The notes below the pieces were generated by a model, which saw nothing but the letters and a program-made list of their open reading frames with translations, was not told where the DNA came from and made no database searches. The position numbers were made by a program, and so were the translations under genes. Shown piece after piece: positions 1 through 7,316 of a stretch of 12,309 bases of DNA. Each line of letters opens with the position of its first letter. Positions within the stretch are counted from its first letter, which is position 1. Origin of the DNA: Patescibacteria group bacterium UBA1875 (GTDB taxonomy: Bacteria > Patescibacteriota > CPR2 > UBA1875); the NCBI GenBank assembly GCA_002338125.1, contig DDHN01000003.1:6660-18968 (forward strand). The letters are read 5' to 3'.

Positions 1-30
1 CCGACGCTCTTACCACTGAGCTAATCGCCC
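1..30 (-). tRNA. tRNA, 5' half only (cut by window start; identity unknown)
   Basis: Reading the minus strand from position 30, the sequence fits the start of a tRNA. There is a 7-nt acceptor strand GGGCGAT, then TA at tRNA positions 8-9, a D-stem GCTC, a D-loop AGTGGTAA, the matching GAGC, G26, and the first four bases of the anticodon stem (TCGG). The window ends before the anticodon, so the amino acid cannot be read. A GGGCGAT acceptor with this D-arm is compatible with tRNA-Val, but that is a guess. The gene has its own promoter and a leader hairpin directly upstream (125-152 and 34-85). Confidence 0.88.
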
Positions 31-33
31 GGC

Positions 34-85
34 TCAAACTGGTCTGGAACCGATGGAGTCTCCCCCACCGGTTCCAGCTGTTTGA
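34..85 (-). ncRNA. Structured leader hairpin with GNRA tetraloop upstream of the tRNA
   Basis: On the minus strand, CTGGAACCG (77-69) pairs perfectly with CGGTTCCAG (52-44). The inner arms GTGGGG (68-63) and CTCCAT (58-53) extend this to a continuous 15-bp stem with two G-U pairs, closed by the tetraloop GAGA, a GNRA loop. An outer 6-bp stem, TCAAAC (85-80) with GTTTGA (39-34), is separated by a 2/4-nt internal loop. The G-U pairs and the GNRA loop form only in the minus-strand RNA, which is the tRNA's own transcript orientation. No U-run follows, so it does not look like an intrinsic terminator. It ends 3 nt before the tRNA 5' end. The fold is seen in the sequence; its role (tRNA maturation, RNA stability, or a separate small RNA) is unknown. 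Confidence 0.7.
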
Positions 86-124
86 ATTCGAAAAAAGGTG
101 CTTCTTATGTATGAGACGAAAAAC

Positions 125-152
125 ATAATATCATATATATCGAAATAGTCAA
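125..152 (-). promoter_or_regulatory. Predicted promoter for the tRNA transcript
   Basis: On the minus strand, TTGACT (152-147) and TATTAT (130-125) are separated by 16 nt. Each box matches the sigma-70-type consensus at five of six positions. Transcription would start near 118, giving a leader of roughly 88 nt that contains the 34-85 hairpin. The promoter lies just beyond the stop codon of the dCMP deaminase gene, so the tRNA need not depend on read-through from the long upstream operon. Confidence 0.6.
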
Positions 153-172
153 TAGTTAACTTTGAATTTGAT

Positions 173-670
173 CTAGGGTCGATGGTCTTTATAGGAGAAA
201 TCAACATCAGCATGAACCTCTAAGGAAACATTAGCTTCTTTAAAAAGTTTATCGGATGTCTCGTCTGGATATTTAGTAATACAAACGACTCTTTTTACTC
301 CGGCATTAACAATCATTTTGGCACAAATAATACATGGGGAATGCGTTACATACATTGTTGCCCCTTCGGTATTCACTCCATGCTTGGCCGCTTGGATAAT
401 TGCATTTTGTTCGGCATGGATAGCTCGACATATTTCGTGATGTGATCCTGATGGGATCTTTAATTCATCCCGTAAGCAGCCTAATTCTAAGCAATCTTTA
501 ACCCCAGCAGCAGCTCCGTTATACCCCGTAGTGAGTATTTGTTTGTCACGAACTAAAACCGCTCCGACGTTATGGCGACGACAGGTGGCTCTTTGGGATA
601 CAAGCTTTGCAATCTTTAAAAAATAAGTGTCAATGTCTGGTCTTTCGATTTTCTTTAATTTTTTGGCCAC
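173..670 (-). CDS. dCMP deaminase (ComEB-like zinc cytidine/deoxycytidylate deaminase)
   Basis: The 165-aa protein is the usual size for a deoxycytidylate deaminase, which converts dCMP to dUMP and feeds dTMP synthesis in the cytosol. The catalytic zinc site is complete: HAE at 85-87 supplies the histidine ligand and the proton-shuttling glutamate, and PCIIC at 112-116 supplies the two cysteines. The N-terminal RATCRRHNVGAVLV and GYNG segments, and the upstream Cys/His residues (C60, C65, H77, H78), fit the dCMP subgroup better than plain cytidine deaminase. The start is GTG at 668-670, chosen because AAGGAG (682-677) sits 6 nt upstream. It follows mrdA by 15 nt and is the last gene of the minus-strand series. 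No intrinsic terminator is visible after it. It is functionally unrelated to the mre genes, so its place here probably reflects compact operon building. Confidence 0.93.
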   Translation of the reverse strand: MAKKLKKIERPDIDTYFLKIAKLVSQRATCRRHNVGAVLVRDKQILTTGYNGAAAGVKDCLELGCLRDELKIPSGSHHEICRAIHAEQNAIIQAAKHGVNTEGATMYVTHSPCIICAKMIVNAGVKRVVCITKYPDETSDKLFKEANVSLEVHADVDFSYKDHRP

Positions 671-685
671 CGTTTACTCCTTTTA
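671..685 (-). promoter_or_regulatory. Ribosome binding site deciding the GTG start of the dCMP deaminase
   Basis: AAGGAG at 682-677 on the minus strand is followed by the 6-nt spacer TAAACG and then GTG at 670-668. No ATG lies at a suitable distance, and the next residues (AKKLKK) are a typical basic N-terminus, so GTG is the likely initiator. Confidence 0.75.
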
Positions 686-2614
686 TTATTTAGAAAAATA
701 CCATTTTAAGGTTTCTTTGGCAACTGGTACGGCATAGTCTGAGCCTTCACCGGCCCCTTCAAGTAAGACTACCATGGCTATTTCTGGTTTTTCATAAGGG
801 GCAAAAACAGTAAACCAAGCATGTTTATTCTCGTTATTAGGTCCATATTGAGCTGTACCGGTTTTTCCAGCAGCTGTAATAGGCAAGCTAGCAAGCGATC
901 TTCCTGATCCAGATATTATAGTTTGGCGCATACCCCGACGGATGATATCTATTGTTTTGTCTGAGATAAAGTCTGCTTTTATAATCTCCGGGGTTGCTTC
1001 CTTTTTAATTTCTCCGTCACTATTTAAAACTGCTTTCAAGAAATGGGGTTTATACATCGTCCCTCCATTTGCAATCGTTGATAAAGCATTGACCATTTGG
1101 AGTGGTGTTATCAAAACATCACCCTGCCCAATACCCATATGATATGTATCTCCTAAATACCATGGCTCGCCCTTGACTTCTTCCTTCCAGCCTGGCGTCG
1201 GTAAATGGCCTTTTGCCTCTCCTGCAATATCTATTCCAACGTAGTTACCAAAACCAAATTTTTCAAGATAGCTTTTCATCAGTTCTGGCCCTAGGCCTTC
1301 AATATTTTCATAACCACCAGCTATAGCATAGAAAAATGTATTTACTGATTCAGCGATTGCTTTAATTACATTCGTAACGCCGTGCCCACCACTTTTCCAA
1401 TCTGGAAAAGTCCATTTTCCTATCTTGATACCGCCGGTTGAGTTTACAGTTGTTTTTTCTGTAATTGTTTTTTCTTCGAGTGCCGCAGCAGCAATATATG
1501 GTTTGATTGTTGAGCCAGATGGGTATTCACCAGAAATTACTCTATTTAATAAAGGGCTATTTTCGTTAGATATTAGTTTAGAATAATCCTTCTCTGAGAT
1601 ACCTTTGGCAAACAGGTTATTATCATAAGTAGGTAAGCTGACAAAAGCCAGTACTTCTCCGTTCTGAGGGTTTATGGCAACAGCAGAAGCCTTTTTAACC
1701 TTGGCTCTATCCATCTGTCGTGTTAGCTCTTGTACAAGCTTTTTTTGTAACTCAAAATCTATCGACAACATTAGGTTGTCTCCCAATATTGGCTCTTCTT
1801 GACCATATGTTCTTATAATCTCTCCGCTGGAATCAACTTCGATTCGTTCCTTGCCATCCTTCCCTTTTAGAATATCCTCATAAGTAGCTTCTAAACCGGA
1901 TTTGCCGATATAGTCGGTCATTATATAATCCAAATTTTGGGCCAACTCTTCCTCGGAGATTCTCCCAACATAACCCAAAACATGCGATAACAAACCGTTA
2001 TCAAGATATTCTCTTATAGGGTTAATACCAACATAAAAGCCTTTCAACTCTACTTGACGAGATTCAAAAATTAATGAAGTGTCTCTGGTGACAGTTTTTG
2101 AGATCAAGAGAGGTTGAGTATAATAAAGGCCCTTTTCTTCGGCTTTTTCTTTGATAAAACTCTCTTTTAGCTTAATAGTTTCGGCCAATCTTTTATATAT
2201 CTTCTCTCTTTCGGACTCGTTACGAGGTAAGTCGTTAGGGATAACGGTTACTTCATAATTAGGGATATTTTTAACCAGAGGTTTTTTGTTTTTGTCGTAA
2301 AACAAACCCCGTGGAGCTCTAATTGTCAGGACACGAAAACGATTTTCCTGAGCTTGGTTAAAACTCTCTTGACCATTAACGATTTGAAGGTAGAAGGCCC
2401 GACCAAACAGAGCAAAAAACAATACAGATACAGCTATAAAAAAAGAGTAAAACCTTGATTGTGATTTTTCTTCTTCGACATTGGGAGCTTCCTTATCAGA
2501 GGGCAACACCCCAAATAGCCATCGTTCATTCTTTGAATATTTACTCGAATTAACGTGGCTTGTTTTAGCATCTACTCCAATTAAGGATTTGAATATGTTG
2601 CGTCTTTTTCTCAT
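686..2614 (-). CDS. mrdA: Penicillin-binding protein 2 (elongasome DD-transpeptidase)
   Basis: This 642-aa class B PBP cross-links peptidoglycan during side-wall growth in the elongasome. It has a cytosolic N-terminus of about 53 residues, longer than in E. coli PBP2. One membrane anchor follows (about 55-78), then a PBP dimerisation/pedestal domain beginning at RGLFYDKNKKPL (about 102-113), and the transpeptidase domain from about 300. All three penicillin-binding motifs are present: S368-T-I-K371 with the acylated serine, S423-V-N425, and K584-T-G586-T. The domain order and the company of mreBCD argue for PBP2 rather than the division-specific PBP3 (FtsI). The ATG overlaps the mreD stop in an ATGA arrangement and no good Shine-Dalgarno is visible, so translation is probably coupled to mreD. 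The usual partner glycosyltransferase gene rodA is not adjacent; a dCMP deaminase gene follows instead. Confidence 0.95.
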   Translation of the reverse strand: MRKRRNIFKSLIGVDAKTSHVNSSKYSKNERWLFGVLPSDKEAPNVEEEKSQSRFYSFFIAVSVLFFALFGRAFYLQIVNGQESFNQAQENRFRVLTIRAPRGLFYDKNKKPLVKNIPNYEVTVIPNDLPRNESEREKIYKRLAETIKLKESFIKEKAEEKGLYYTQPLLISKTVTRDTSLIFESRQVELKGFYVGINPIREYLDNGLLSHVLGYVGRISEEELAQNLDYIMTDYIGKSGLEATYEDILKGKDGKERIEVDSSGEIIRTYGQEEPILGDNLMLSIDFELQKKLVQELTRQMDRAKVKKASAVAINPQNGEVLAFVSLPTYDNNLFAKGISEKDYSKLISNENSPLLNRVISGEYPSGSTIKPYIAAAALEEKTITEKTTVNSTGGIKIGKWTFPDWKSGGHGVTNVIKAIAESVNTFFYAIAGGYENIEGLGPELMKSYLEKFGFGNYVGIDIAGEAKGHLPTPGWKEEVKGEPWYLGDTYHMGIGQGDVLITPLQMVNALSTIANGGTMYKPHFLKAVLNSDGEIKKEATPEIIKADFISDKTIDIIRRGMRQTIISGSGRSLASLPITAAGKTGTAQYGPNNENKHAWFTVFAPYEKPEIAMVVLLEGAGEGSDYAVPVAKETLKWYFSK

Positions 2615-3120
2615 CGTAATTTTAGTTTATTTTCCAATACTTTAACCTTCTCAAAATACCAAATTATTGCAAAATATAGTAGTAGCGCCCATAGCATGTT
2701 TACGAAAAAAGTTTTAACGAATGGAACTAGCAGACTCAAAGGCTTAAAAGCAACATCACCAAAAAAAAGCACTGCCACTTGGCCCAAGAACATCGCCAGC
2801 AGGCCAAAAGATACAAACGAAAAATAACCGATTAACGTCATCTCCTTCATCCCCTCCTGGTAAAAGATTCTTACCAAAGAGGCAATAGCCAAAAAAAGAA
2901 TTAGATAAAAACCAAAAGGGGTAGCGGAAAAAAAATCATAAATCAGGCCTGCTAAGACAGACAGCAGTATTGGCTCAAAACCCTTTCTGAAATATGTCAA
3001 ACTCGTTACATAAAATAATGGCAATATTGGAGTAACGTTAAAAAGGGCGATATTGTTAAGAAATGTTAATGACAGTATCGATAAGATAATAGTTATAAAT
3101 ATGTTTAAAAAATATATCAT
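2611..3120 (-). CDS. mreD: Rod shape-determining protein MreD
   Basis: This 169-aa, very hydrophobic protein has about five predicted membrane segments (near residues 3-22, 28-45, 50-85, 96-120 and 133-155). It ends in a short charged tail (EKVKVLENKLKLR). MreD is a small integral membrane protein that links MreB filaments, MreC and the PBP2/RodA synthase. MreD is poorly conserved in sequence, so the identification rests on size, hydropathy and its place between mreC and mrdA, the canonical mreB-mreC-mreD-mrdA order. Its ATG directly abuts the mreC stop (TAAATG) with no obvious Shine-Dalgarno, which suggests translational coupling. Its TGA stop overlaps the mrdA start by 4 nt. Confidence 0.88.
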   Translation of the reverse strand: MIYFLNIFITIILSILSLTFLNNIALFNVTPILPLFYVTSLTYFRKGFEPILLSVLAGLIYDFFSATPFGFYLILFLAIASLVRIFYQEGMKEMTLIGYFSFVSFGLLAMFLGQVAVLFFGDVAFKPLSLLVPFVKTFFVNMLWALLLYFAIIWYFEKVKVLENKLKLR

Positions 3121-3909
3121 TTAGTTTTTTATAAACAAAACCCTTAAAACATTACCCAAATTTGCCTGAGGTCTAATACTTGCGGTTATAAATAGAGAAT
3201 TTTCTTTTGAATCAATATTTTCTATTTTACCAATAATAATACCTCTGGGTATCTCACCGCCTAAACCGGAGGTGATTACTATATCTCCAATACTTACCTT
3301 CTCTCCCTGCGGTATTTTTTCCATTGATAGGCCGGAGCCTAGCTCACCTCTGGCCAATCCATTTGTGTTTGTATTTTGAATTGATACTGGAATAGCTGAG
3401 GTGGGGTCAGTTATTAGAATAATTTTGGTGTAATTGTCGCCTACCTCATAAGCCCTACCTATTAAATATCCCTCAGAGACAGCTGCCATTCCAACTTCGA
3501 TGCCGTCTTTTTTGCCCTTGTAAACAGTGACCATCCCTCTTACATTGGCAGGATCATAGGCCATGACCGTAGCCGGTATATATTCAAACCCTGATTTTTC
3601 AACAAAATCCAAATCGTGTCTAAGACTTTTGTTCTCGCTTTGAACTTCATTGAGTCTTGCCACTTCGGCTCGAAGCTCATTAACCTCACTCGAAAGCTGA
3701 GCATTTTCCTCTTGTAAATTACTAATATTAAAGATACTAGAAAAAAAGTTTTCAAAATTAGAACCAACATCGGAAAAATATGAACCGATTGGAGAAATTA
3801 AAACAGTGACAGCATTTTTTGCTCCGTCTAGAAATCCTTTTGAATTAGCAAAAACAAGCATACCGGCAAATAGGATTATCGTCATAACGATTGATAATTT
3901 TTTTTGCAA
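3121..3909 (-). CDS. mreC: Rod shape-determining protein MreC
   Basis: The 262-aa protein has the MreC layout. A short cytoplasmic N-terminus and one membrane anchor (about 6-22) are followed by an extracytoplasmic coiled coil rich in heptad-like L/E/N (about 62-105, NLQEENAQLSSEVNELRAEV and onward). After that come the two beta-barrel subdomains, with conserved-looking patches such as ITDPTSAIPV, GLARGELG, GDIVITSGLGG and PRGIIIGKI. MreC scaffolds the elongasome and activates PBP2. The start is TTG at 3907-3909, preceded by the strong Shine-Dalgarno AAGGAGG (3920-3914), which overlaps the mreB stop codon. The size is normal for the family. A shorter reading frame inside this gene on the same strand is a frame shadow. 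Confidence 0.94.
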   Translation of the reverse strand: MQKKLSIVMTIILFAGMLVFANSKGFLDGAKNAVTVLISPIGSYFSDVGSNFENFFSSIFNISNLQEENAQLSSEVNELRAEVARLNEVQSENKSLRHDLDFVEKSGFEYIPATVMAYDPANVRGMVTVYKGKKDGIEVGMAAVSEGYLIGRAYEVGDNYTKIILITDPTSAIPVSIQNTNTNGLARGELGSGLSMEKIPQGEKVSIGDIVITSGLGGEIPRGIIIGKIENIDSKENSLFITASIRPQANLGNVLRVLFIKN

Positions 3910-3920
3910 GACTCCTCCTT
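3910..3920 (-). promoter_or_regulatory. Strong ribosome binding site supporting the TTG start of mreC
   Basis: AAGGAGG (minus strand 3920-3914) is 4 nt from the TTG at 3909-3907 and shares bases with the TAA stop of mreB. The near-perfect anti-16S match compensates for the weak initiator and makes TTG credible. Confidence 0.75.
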
Positions 3921-4974
3921 AAACTTTTGGTGATTTTTCGTGTTGGGTGGTGACCAAAACTTCCTTTAACTTATCGATATCTTCAAGCACTAGACCAGCC
4001 CCTCTGACAACACAAGTTAATGGATCGTCGGCAACATGGACCGGCATTTTTGTTGATAGAGAAACTAATCGATCAAGACCTCTAAGCATTGCCCCTCCAC
4101 CAGCAAGCATAATCCCTTTATCCATAATATCAGCTACAAGTTCCGGTGGTGTCTCTTCGACAGTCATCTTTATTGCATCTACAATTGAGGCTACCGATTT
4201 ACTTAAAGCTCCTCTTATTTGATCAGAATCTACTTGAACCGCCTTCGGTAAACCAGTTACAAGATCACGACCTCGCATTGTTGCTGTAAGCTTCTTTTCG
4301 ATATGATATGCAGATCCAATCTTTATCTTTATATCCTCGGCAGTTCTTTCACCAAGCATTAGATTGTATTCATCTCTTGCAAATTGAATAATGTCTTCAT
4401 TAAGCTCGTCACCAGCAATTCTTAATGATCTGGCAGCCACTATACCGCCAAGAGAAATTACAGCTACTTCGGTAGTTCCACCACCGATATCAACAATCAT
4501 TGAACCAGCTGCTTCCTGAACTGGCAATCGTGAACCGATAGCAGCGGCCATTGGTTCCTCAATTAAAAAAGCCTGACGAGCTCCGGCATTTAAAGTTGCG
4601 TCTTCAACAGCTCTTTTTTCGACCTCTGTAACACCAGAAGGAATCCCAACAACAACCCTTGGACGAGGTAATAATGAAAAAGTTTCTTTATGGACCTTTT
4701 CGATAAAATATTTAAGCATGTATTCTGTGGTCTCAAAATCTGAAACCACGCCATCAACCAGTGGCCTATTGGCAACAATATTGGCCGGAGTTCTTCCTAC
4801 CATTGCCTTAGCATCATCACCAACCGCCAAGACTTGTCGAATTTTTGTGTTCATTGCCACTACCGAAGGTTCGTTTATAACTATTCCCTTGCCTTTAACG
4901 TATACCAAGGTGTTGGCTGTTCCTAAGTCTACCCCAATATCGTGGGAAAAATATCCAAAAATTTTATTTAACAT
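3919..4974 (-). CDS. mreB: Rod shape-determining actin homologue MreB
   Basis: The 351-aa protein is a full-length MreB, the ATP-dependent actin-like filament that positions the peptidoglycan elongation machinery under the inner membrane. Visible nucleotide-binding motifs are phosphate-1 DLGTAN (16-21), phosphate-2 DIGGGTTE (162-169) and the adenosine motif GIMLAGGGAMLRGLD (286-300). The N-terminus MLNKIFGYFS is amphipathic, as expected for the MreB membrane-binding helix. The ATG directly follows the proS TAG with no gap, and AAGGA lies about 5 nt upstream inside the end of proS. The gene is followed by mreC after 9 nt. No internal promoter is obvious, so expression may depend on the rpsB operon promoter about 6 kb upstream. 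Confidence 0.97.
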   Translation of the reverse strand: MLNKIFGYFSHDIGVDLGTANTLVYVKGKGIVINEPSVVAMNTKIRQVLAVGDDAKAMVGRTPANIVANRPLVDGVVSDFETTEYMLKYFIEKVHKETFSLLPRPRVVVGIPSGVTEVEKRAVEDATLNAGARQAFLIEEPMAAAIGSRLPVQEAAGSMIVDIGGGTTEVAVISLGGIVAARSLRIAGDELNEDIIQFARDEYNLMLGERTAEDIKIKIGSAYHIEKKLTATMRGRDLVTGLPKAVQVDSDQIRGALSKSVASIVDAIKMTVEETPPELVADIMDKGIMLAGGGAMLRGLDRLVSLSTKMPVHVADDPLTCVVRGAGLVLEDIDKLKEVLVTTQHEKSPKV

Positions 4975-6204
4975 CTATTTCCTTCTTAAATATTCTTTAA
5001 GCGTCAATAACTCTTCTTTACTTTTAGTTCTACTCTTTAACTCAATTTTGCCAGATTCTACTGTACTCTCAGAAACAATAATCCTTTCAGGGAAACCTAG
5101 AAGATCAGAGTCTGCCAGTTTTACACCGGCACTTTCATCACGATCATCCCAAAGTACACTGGTACCAGCTGCCAAAAGCTCTTGATAAATTTTGTTTGCA
5201 TCCTTTTTTGTTCTTCCGATATTTATAAGATAAACATCATAGGGAGCTATATCGACAGGCCAGACGATGCCTTTTTCGTCATGGTAGCGCTCGACGATAG
5301 TTGCCATTAGCCTACCTAACCCAATACCATAACAGCCCATTTGAATCATTTTTTGTTGATTGTTTTCGTCAACATAGTTTAAATTAAATGATTTAGAGAA
5401 TTTATCTTTAAGTTTAAATATATTCCCAACTTCGATTGCTTTTTTTTCGTTAAGCTTTTTGTTGCCACATTCCGGACATTGATGCTGACTTTTGATAATT
5501 TCTTTATTGATAGCTACTCGACATTTATCACAAAGATAAATTGTATCTTCTCCGGTCTCACAAATTGTTTGAAATTCATGTGAATATTTTGAAAATGAAC
5601 CACCAGAAGCATAAGTAAGAACGGTATCACTTTCAAGACCACAACGATTGAATATGTTGATATATGCTTTTTTCATTACTTCATAGTATCGGTCAAGATC
5701 ATCAGTATCAGTATGGAAGGAATAGAGATCTTTCATCATAAATTCTCGGGTTCGTAGCAATCCTGACTTTGGCCTTGCCTCATCTCGAAATTTATTTTGA
5801 ATTTGAAACACATACTTCGGTAAATCTTTGTAGGATATTAGGAACCTTTTAGCCAAAGGAGTGACTACTTCTTCATGAGTCGGTCCCAGAGCCATCTCAT
5901 CACCAGATATTCCGCCAATTACTTTGTACAAGACTTCCATACTTTGCCAACGGCCGGTTTTTTCCCAGTTTGATCTAGGGTGTAGGGTAGGCATAAAAAT
6001 TTCTTGACCACCAACAGCAATCATCTCTTCCCTAATAATCTCTTCTATCTTTTTGTAAACACGCCAACCAAGTGGTAAAAAGGTATAGACACCAGCTGAA
6101 AGCTGGTCTATATAGCCACCCTTTATCAAAAGTTCAGCGCTAACACTATCAAAATTACCGCTAACGCCCCTTTTGGTTTTGGAAAAAAGTTCAGATACAA
6201 GCAT
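4975..6204 (-). CDS. proS: Prolyl-tRNA synthetase, short form without the INS editing domain
   Basis: The 409-aa class II synthetase charges tRNA-Pro. It shows GPTHEE (107-112), motif 2 RDEARPKSGLLRTREFMMKD (140-159) and motif 3 GCYGIGLGRLMA (290-301). It also has a C-terminal anticodon-binding domain (about 322-409). Bacterial ProRS is usually about 570 aa because an insertion (INS) that deacylates mischarged Ala-tRNA-Pro lies between motifs 2 and 3. Here SHEFQTICETGEDTIYLC leads straight to a four-cysteine knuckle pair (C225-x2-C228 and C243-x2-C246), then AIEVGNIFKL and motif 3. The editing domain is therefore absent and a putative zinc ribbon occupies its site. The ATG is preceded by GAGG about 5 nt away. 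The rseP-proS adjacency matches the Firmicutes rpsB region, supporting an ancestral operon order. Confidence 0.95.
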   Translation of the reverse strand: MLVSELFSKTKRGVSGNFDSVSAELLIKGGYIDQLSAGVYTFLPLGWRVYKKIEEIIREEMIAVGGQEIFMPTLHPRSNWEKTGRWQSMEVLYKVIGGISGDEMALGPTHEEVVTPLAKRFLISYKDLPKYVFQIQNKFRDEARPKSGLLRTREFMMKDLYSFHTDTDDLDRYYEVMKKAYINIFNRCGLESDTVLTYASGGSFSKYSHEFQTICETGEDTIYLCDKCRVAINKEIIKSQHQCPECGNKKLNEKKAIEVGNIFKLKDKFSKSFNLNYVDENNQQKMIQMGCYGIGLGRLMATIVERYHDEKGIVWPVDIAPYDVYLINIGRTKKDANKIYQELLAAGTSVLWDDRDESAGVKLADSDLLGFPERIIVSESTVESGKIELKSRTKSKEELLTLKEYLRRK

Positions 6205-6212
6205 AATTTCCT

Positions 6213-7316
6213 CTATTTAAATATTCCAAGACGGCCAATATCGCCCCAGGTGACAACAACAACCAATAATAATAATAACGCAAAACCGATAAAATTGATA
6301 ACGTCCTTTATCTTACTTGGAATCTCCCTACCAAATAGTTTCTCTAATCCCAAAAAAGCAATATGGCCACCATCTAAGGCCGGAAAAGGTAAAATATTGA
6401 AAGCTCCAAGAATAATATTTAATACGATAATTATTTGGACCAGAGCCATAAATCCTAGTTGAGCAGCTGCTCCAGTTAGCTGAGCGATGGCTACCGGGCC
6501 ACCAACATTTTCGCTGACTTTAAAACTTAAAAACAATGTCTTTATAAAGTCTCCAATTCCTTCAAAAGATAACTTAACAATTCTACCGAGTTCACTTGCA
6601 GCTACAATAGGAGCTAAATACCATTTGGTTTTAATTTTCCCCTGAGTTTCAAGTACAACACCAATCCTTTCAGCTTCAACGCTTTCTTCACCAACTGTAA
6701 TCGTATCTTGATATGTTTTTAAATGCTTTTCTAGCAGTTGACCATCTCTCTCGATAACTATATTGAGTTCTTTGTCATCATCAGCTTGAACTATTGCAAA
6801 AACACTTTGATGCAAAAAGACTTCTTCACCTTCAATACTAATAATTTCATCACCTGAAACTATCCCCTCAAGCTCTGCTGGACTATCTTTTTCGACTTCT
6901 TTTATTACAACTTTTTGAGTATTTTCAACATTTTTGTGTTCCCACATTCCTCCAATAATAGTTTGACCACCAAAACCATAAAAAAGGATCAAAAGAAGAT
7001 AGGCAAATATAATATTAAAAGTCACTCCGGCAGCGAATATAGTTGCTCTTTGCCATGGCTTTTTGTTTAAAAGATTCTTAGGTGAATCATCCTTTTTGCC
7101 ATCTTCACCATATAGTCTTACGTAACCACCAATAGGTATTAGATTGAGAGCGTAGGTAGTCTCCCCTATTTTCTTCGCAAAAATTCTAGGCGGTATCCCT
7201 ATGCCAAACTCTTCAACCCTAATACCAAACTTCTTAGCTATCAGAAAGTGACCTAACTCATGAGCCAGGACTACAAGACCGAATACAAATATAAAAGCCA
7301 AAATAGTAATAATCAT
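6213..7316 (-). CDS. rseP: RseP/RasP-type site-2 intramembrane zinc metalloprotease (M50)
   Basis: This 367-aa membrane protease cuts substrates within the membrane, such as anti-sigma factors or leftover signal peptides. The zinc motif HELGH (19-23) lies in the first membrane helix. The third ligand is in NILPFPALDGG (307-317), with the catalytic-site aspartate at D315. A single PDZ domain (about 130-195) sits between membrane segments, and two more helices close the protein. The first possible ATG in frame is at 7331, but the start was set at 7316. There GGGAGG lies 4 nt upstream, the product begins directly with the hydrophobic helix, and TAATG overlaps the preceding stop by one base. cdsA and dxr, the usual neighbours of rseP, are missing. 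The true substrate is not known from this window. Confidence 0.94.
   Translation of the reverse strand: MIITILAFIFVFGLVVLAHELGHFLIAKKFGIRVEEFGIGIPPRIFAKKIGETTYALNLIPIGGYVRLYGEDGKKDDSPKNLLNKKPWQRATIFAAGVTFNIIFAYLLLILFYGFGGQTIIGGMWEHKNVENTQKVVIKEVEKDSPAELEGIVSGDEIISIEGEEVFLHQSVFAIVQADDDKELNIVIERDGQLLEKHLKTYQDTITVGEESVEAERIGVVLETQGKIKTKWYLAPIVAASELGRIVKLSFEGIGDFIKTLFLSFKVSENVGGPVAIAQLTGAAAQLGFMALVQIIIVLNIILGAFNILPFPALDGGHIAFLGLEKLFGREIPSKIKDVINFIGFALLLLLVVVVTWGDIGRLGIFK

Noticed and set aside
34..85. Hairpin as an intrinsic terminator of the long minus-strand operon
   Set aside because: No T run follows the 3' arm on the minus strand, and on the plus strand only TTTGAATTCG follows. The short T run at 96-91 comes before the hairpin, not after it.
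942..1142. Small plus-strand open frame opposite mrdA
   Set aside because: It lies wholly antisense to the well-supported PBP2 transpeptidase domain, lacks a ribosome binding site and has no recognisable motif. The same holds for other antisense frames, for example at 3947-4222, 4718-5185, 8614-8862, 9135-9344 and 10396-10665.
3540..3770. Minus-strand frame nested within mreC
   Set aside because: It is an alternative-frame shadow of mreC; the MreC frame carries the anchor, coiled coil and beta domain across this region.
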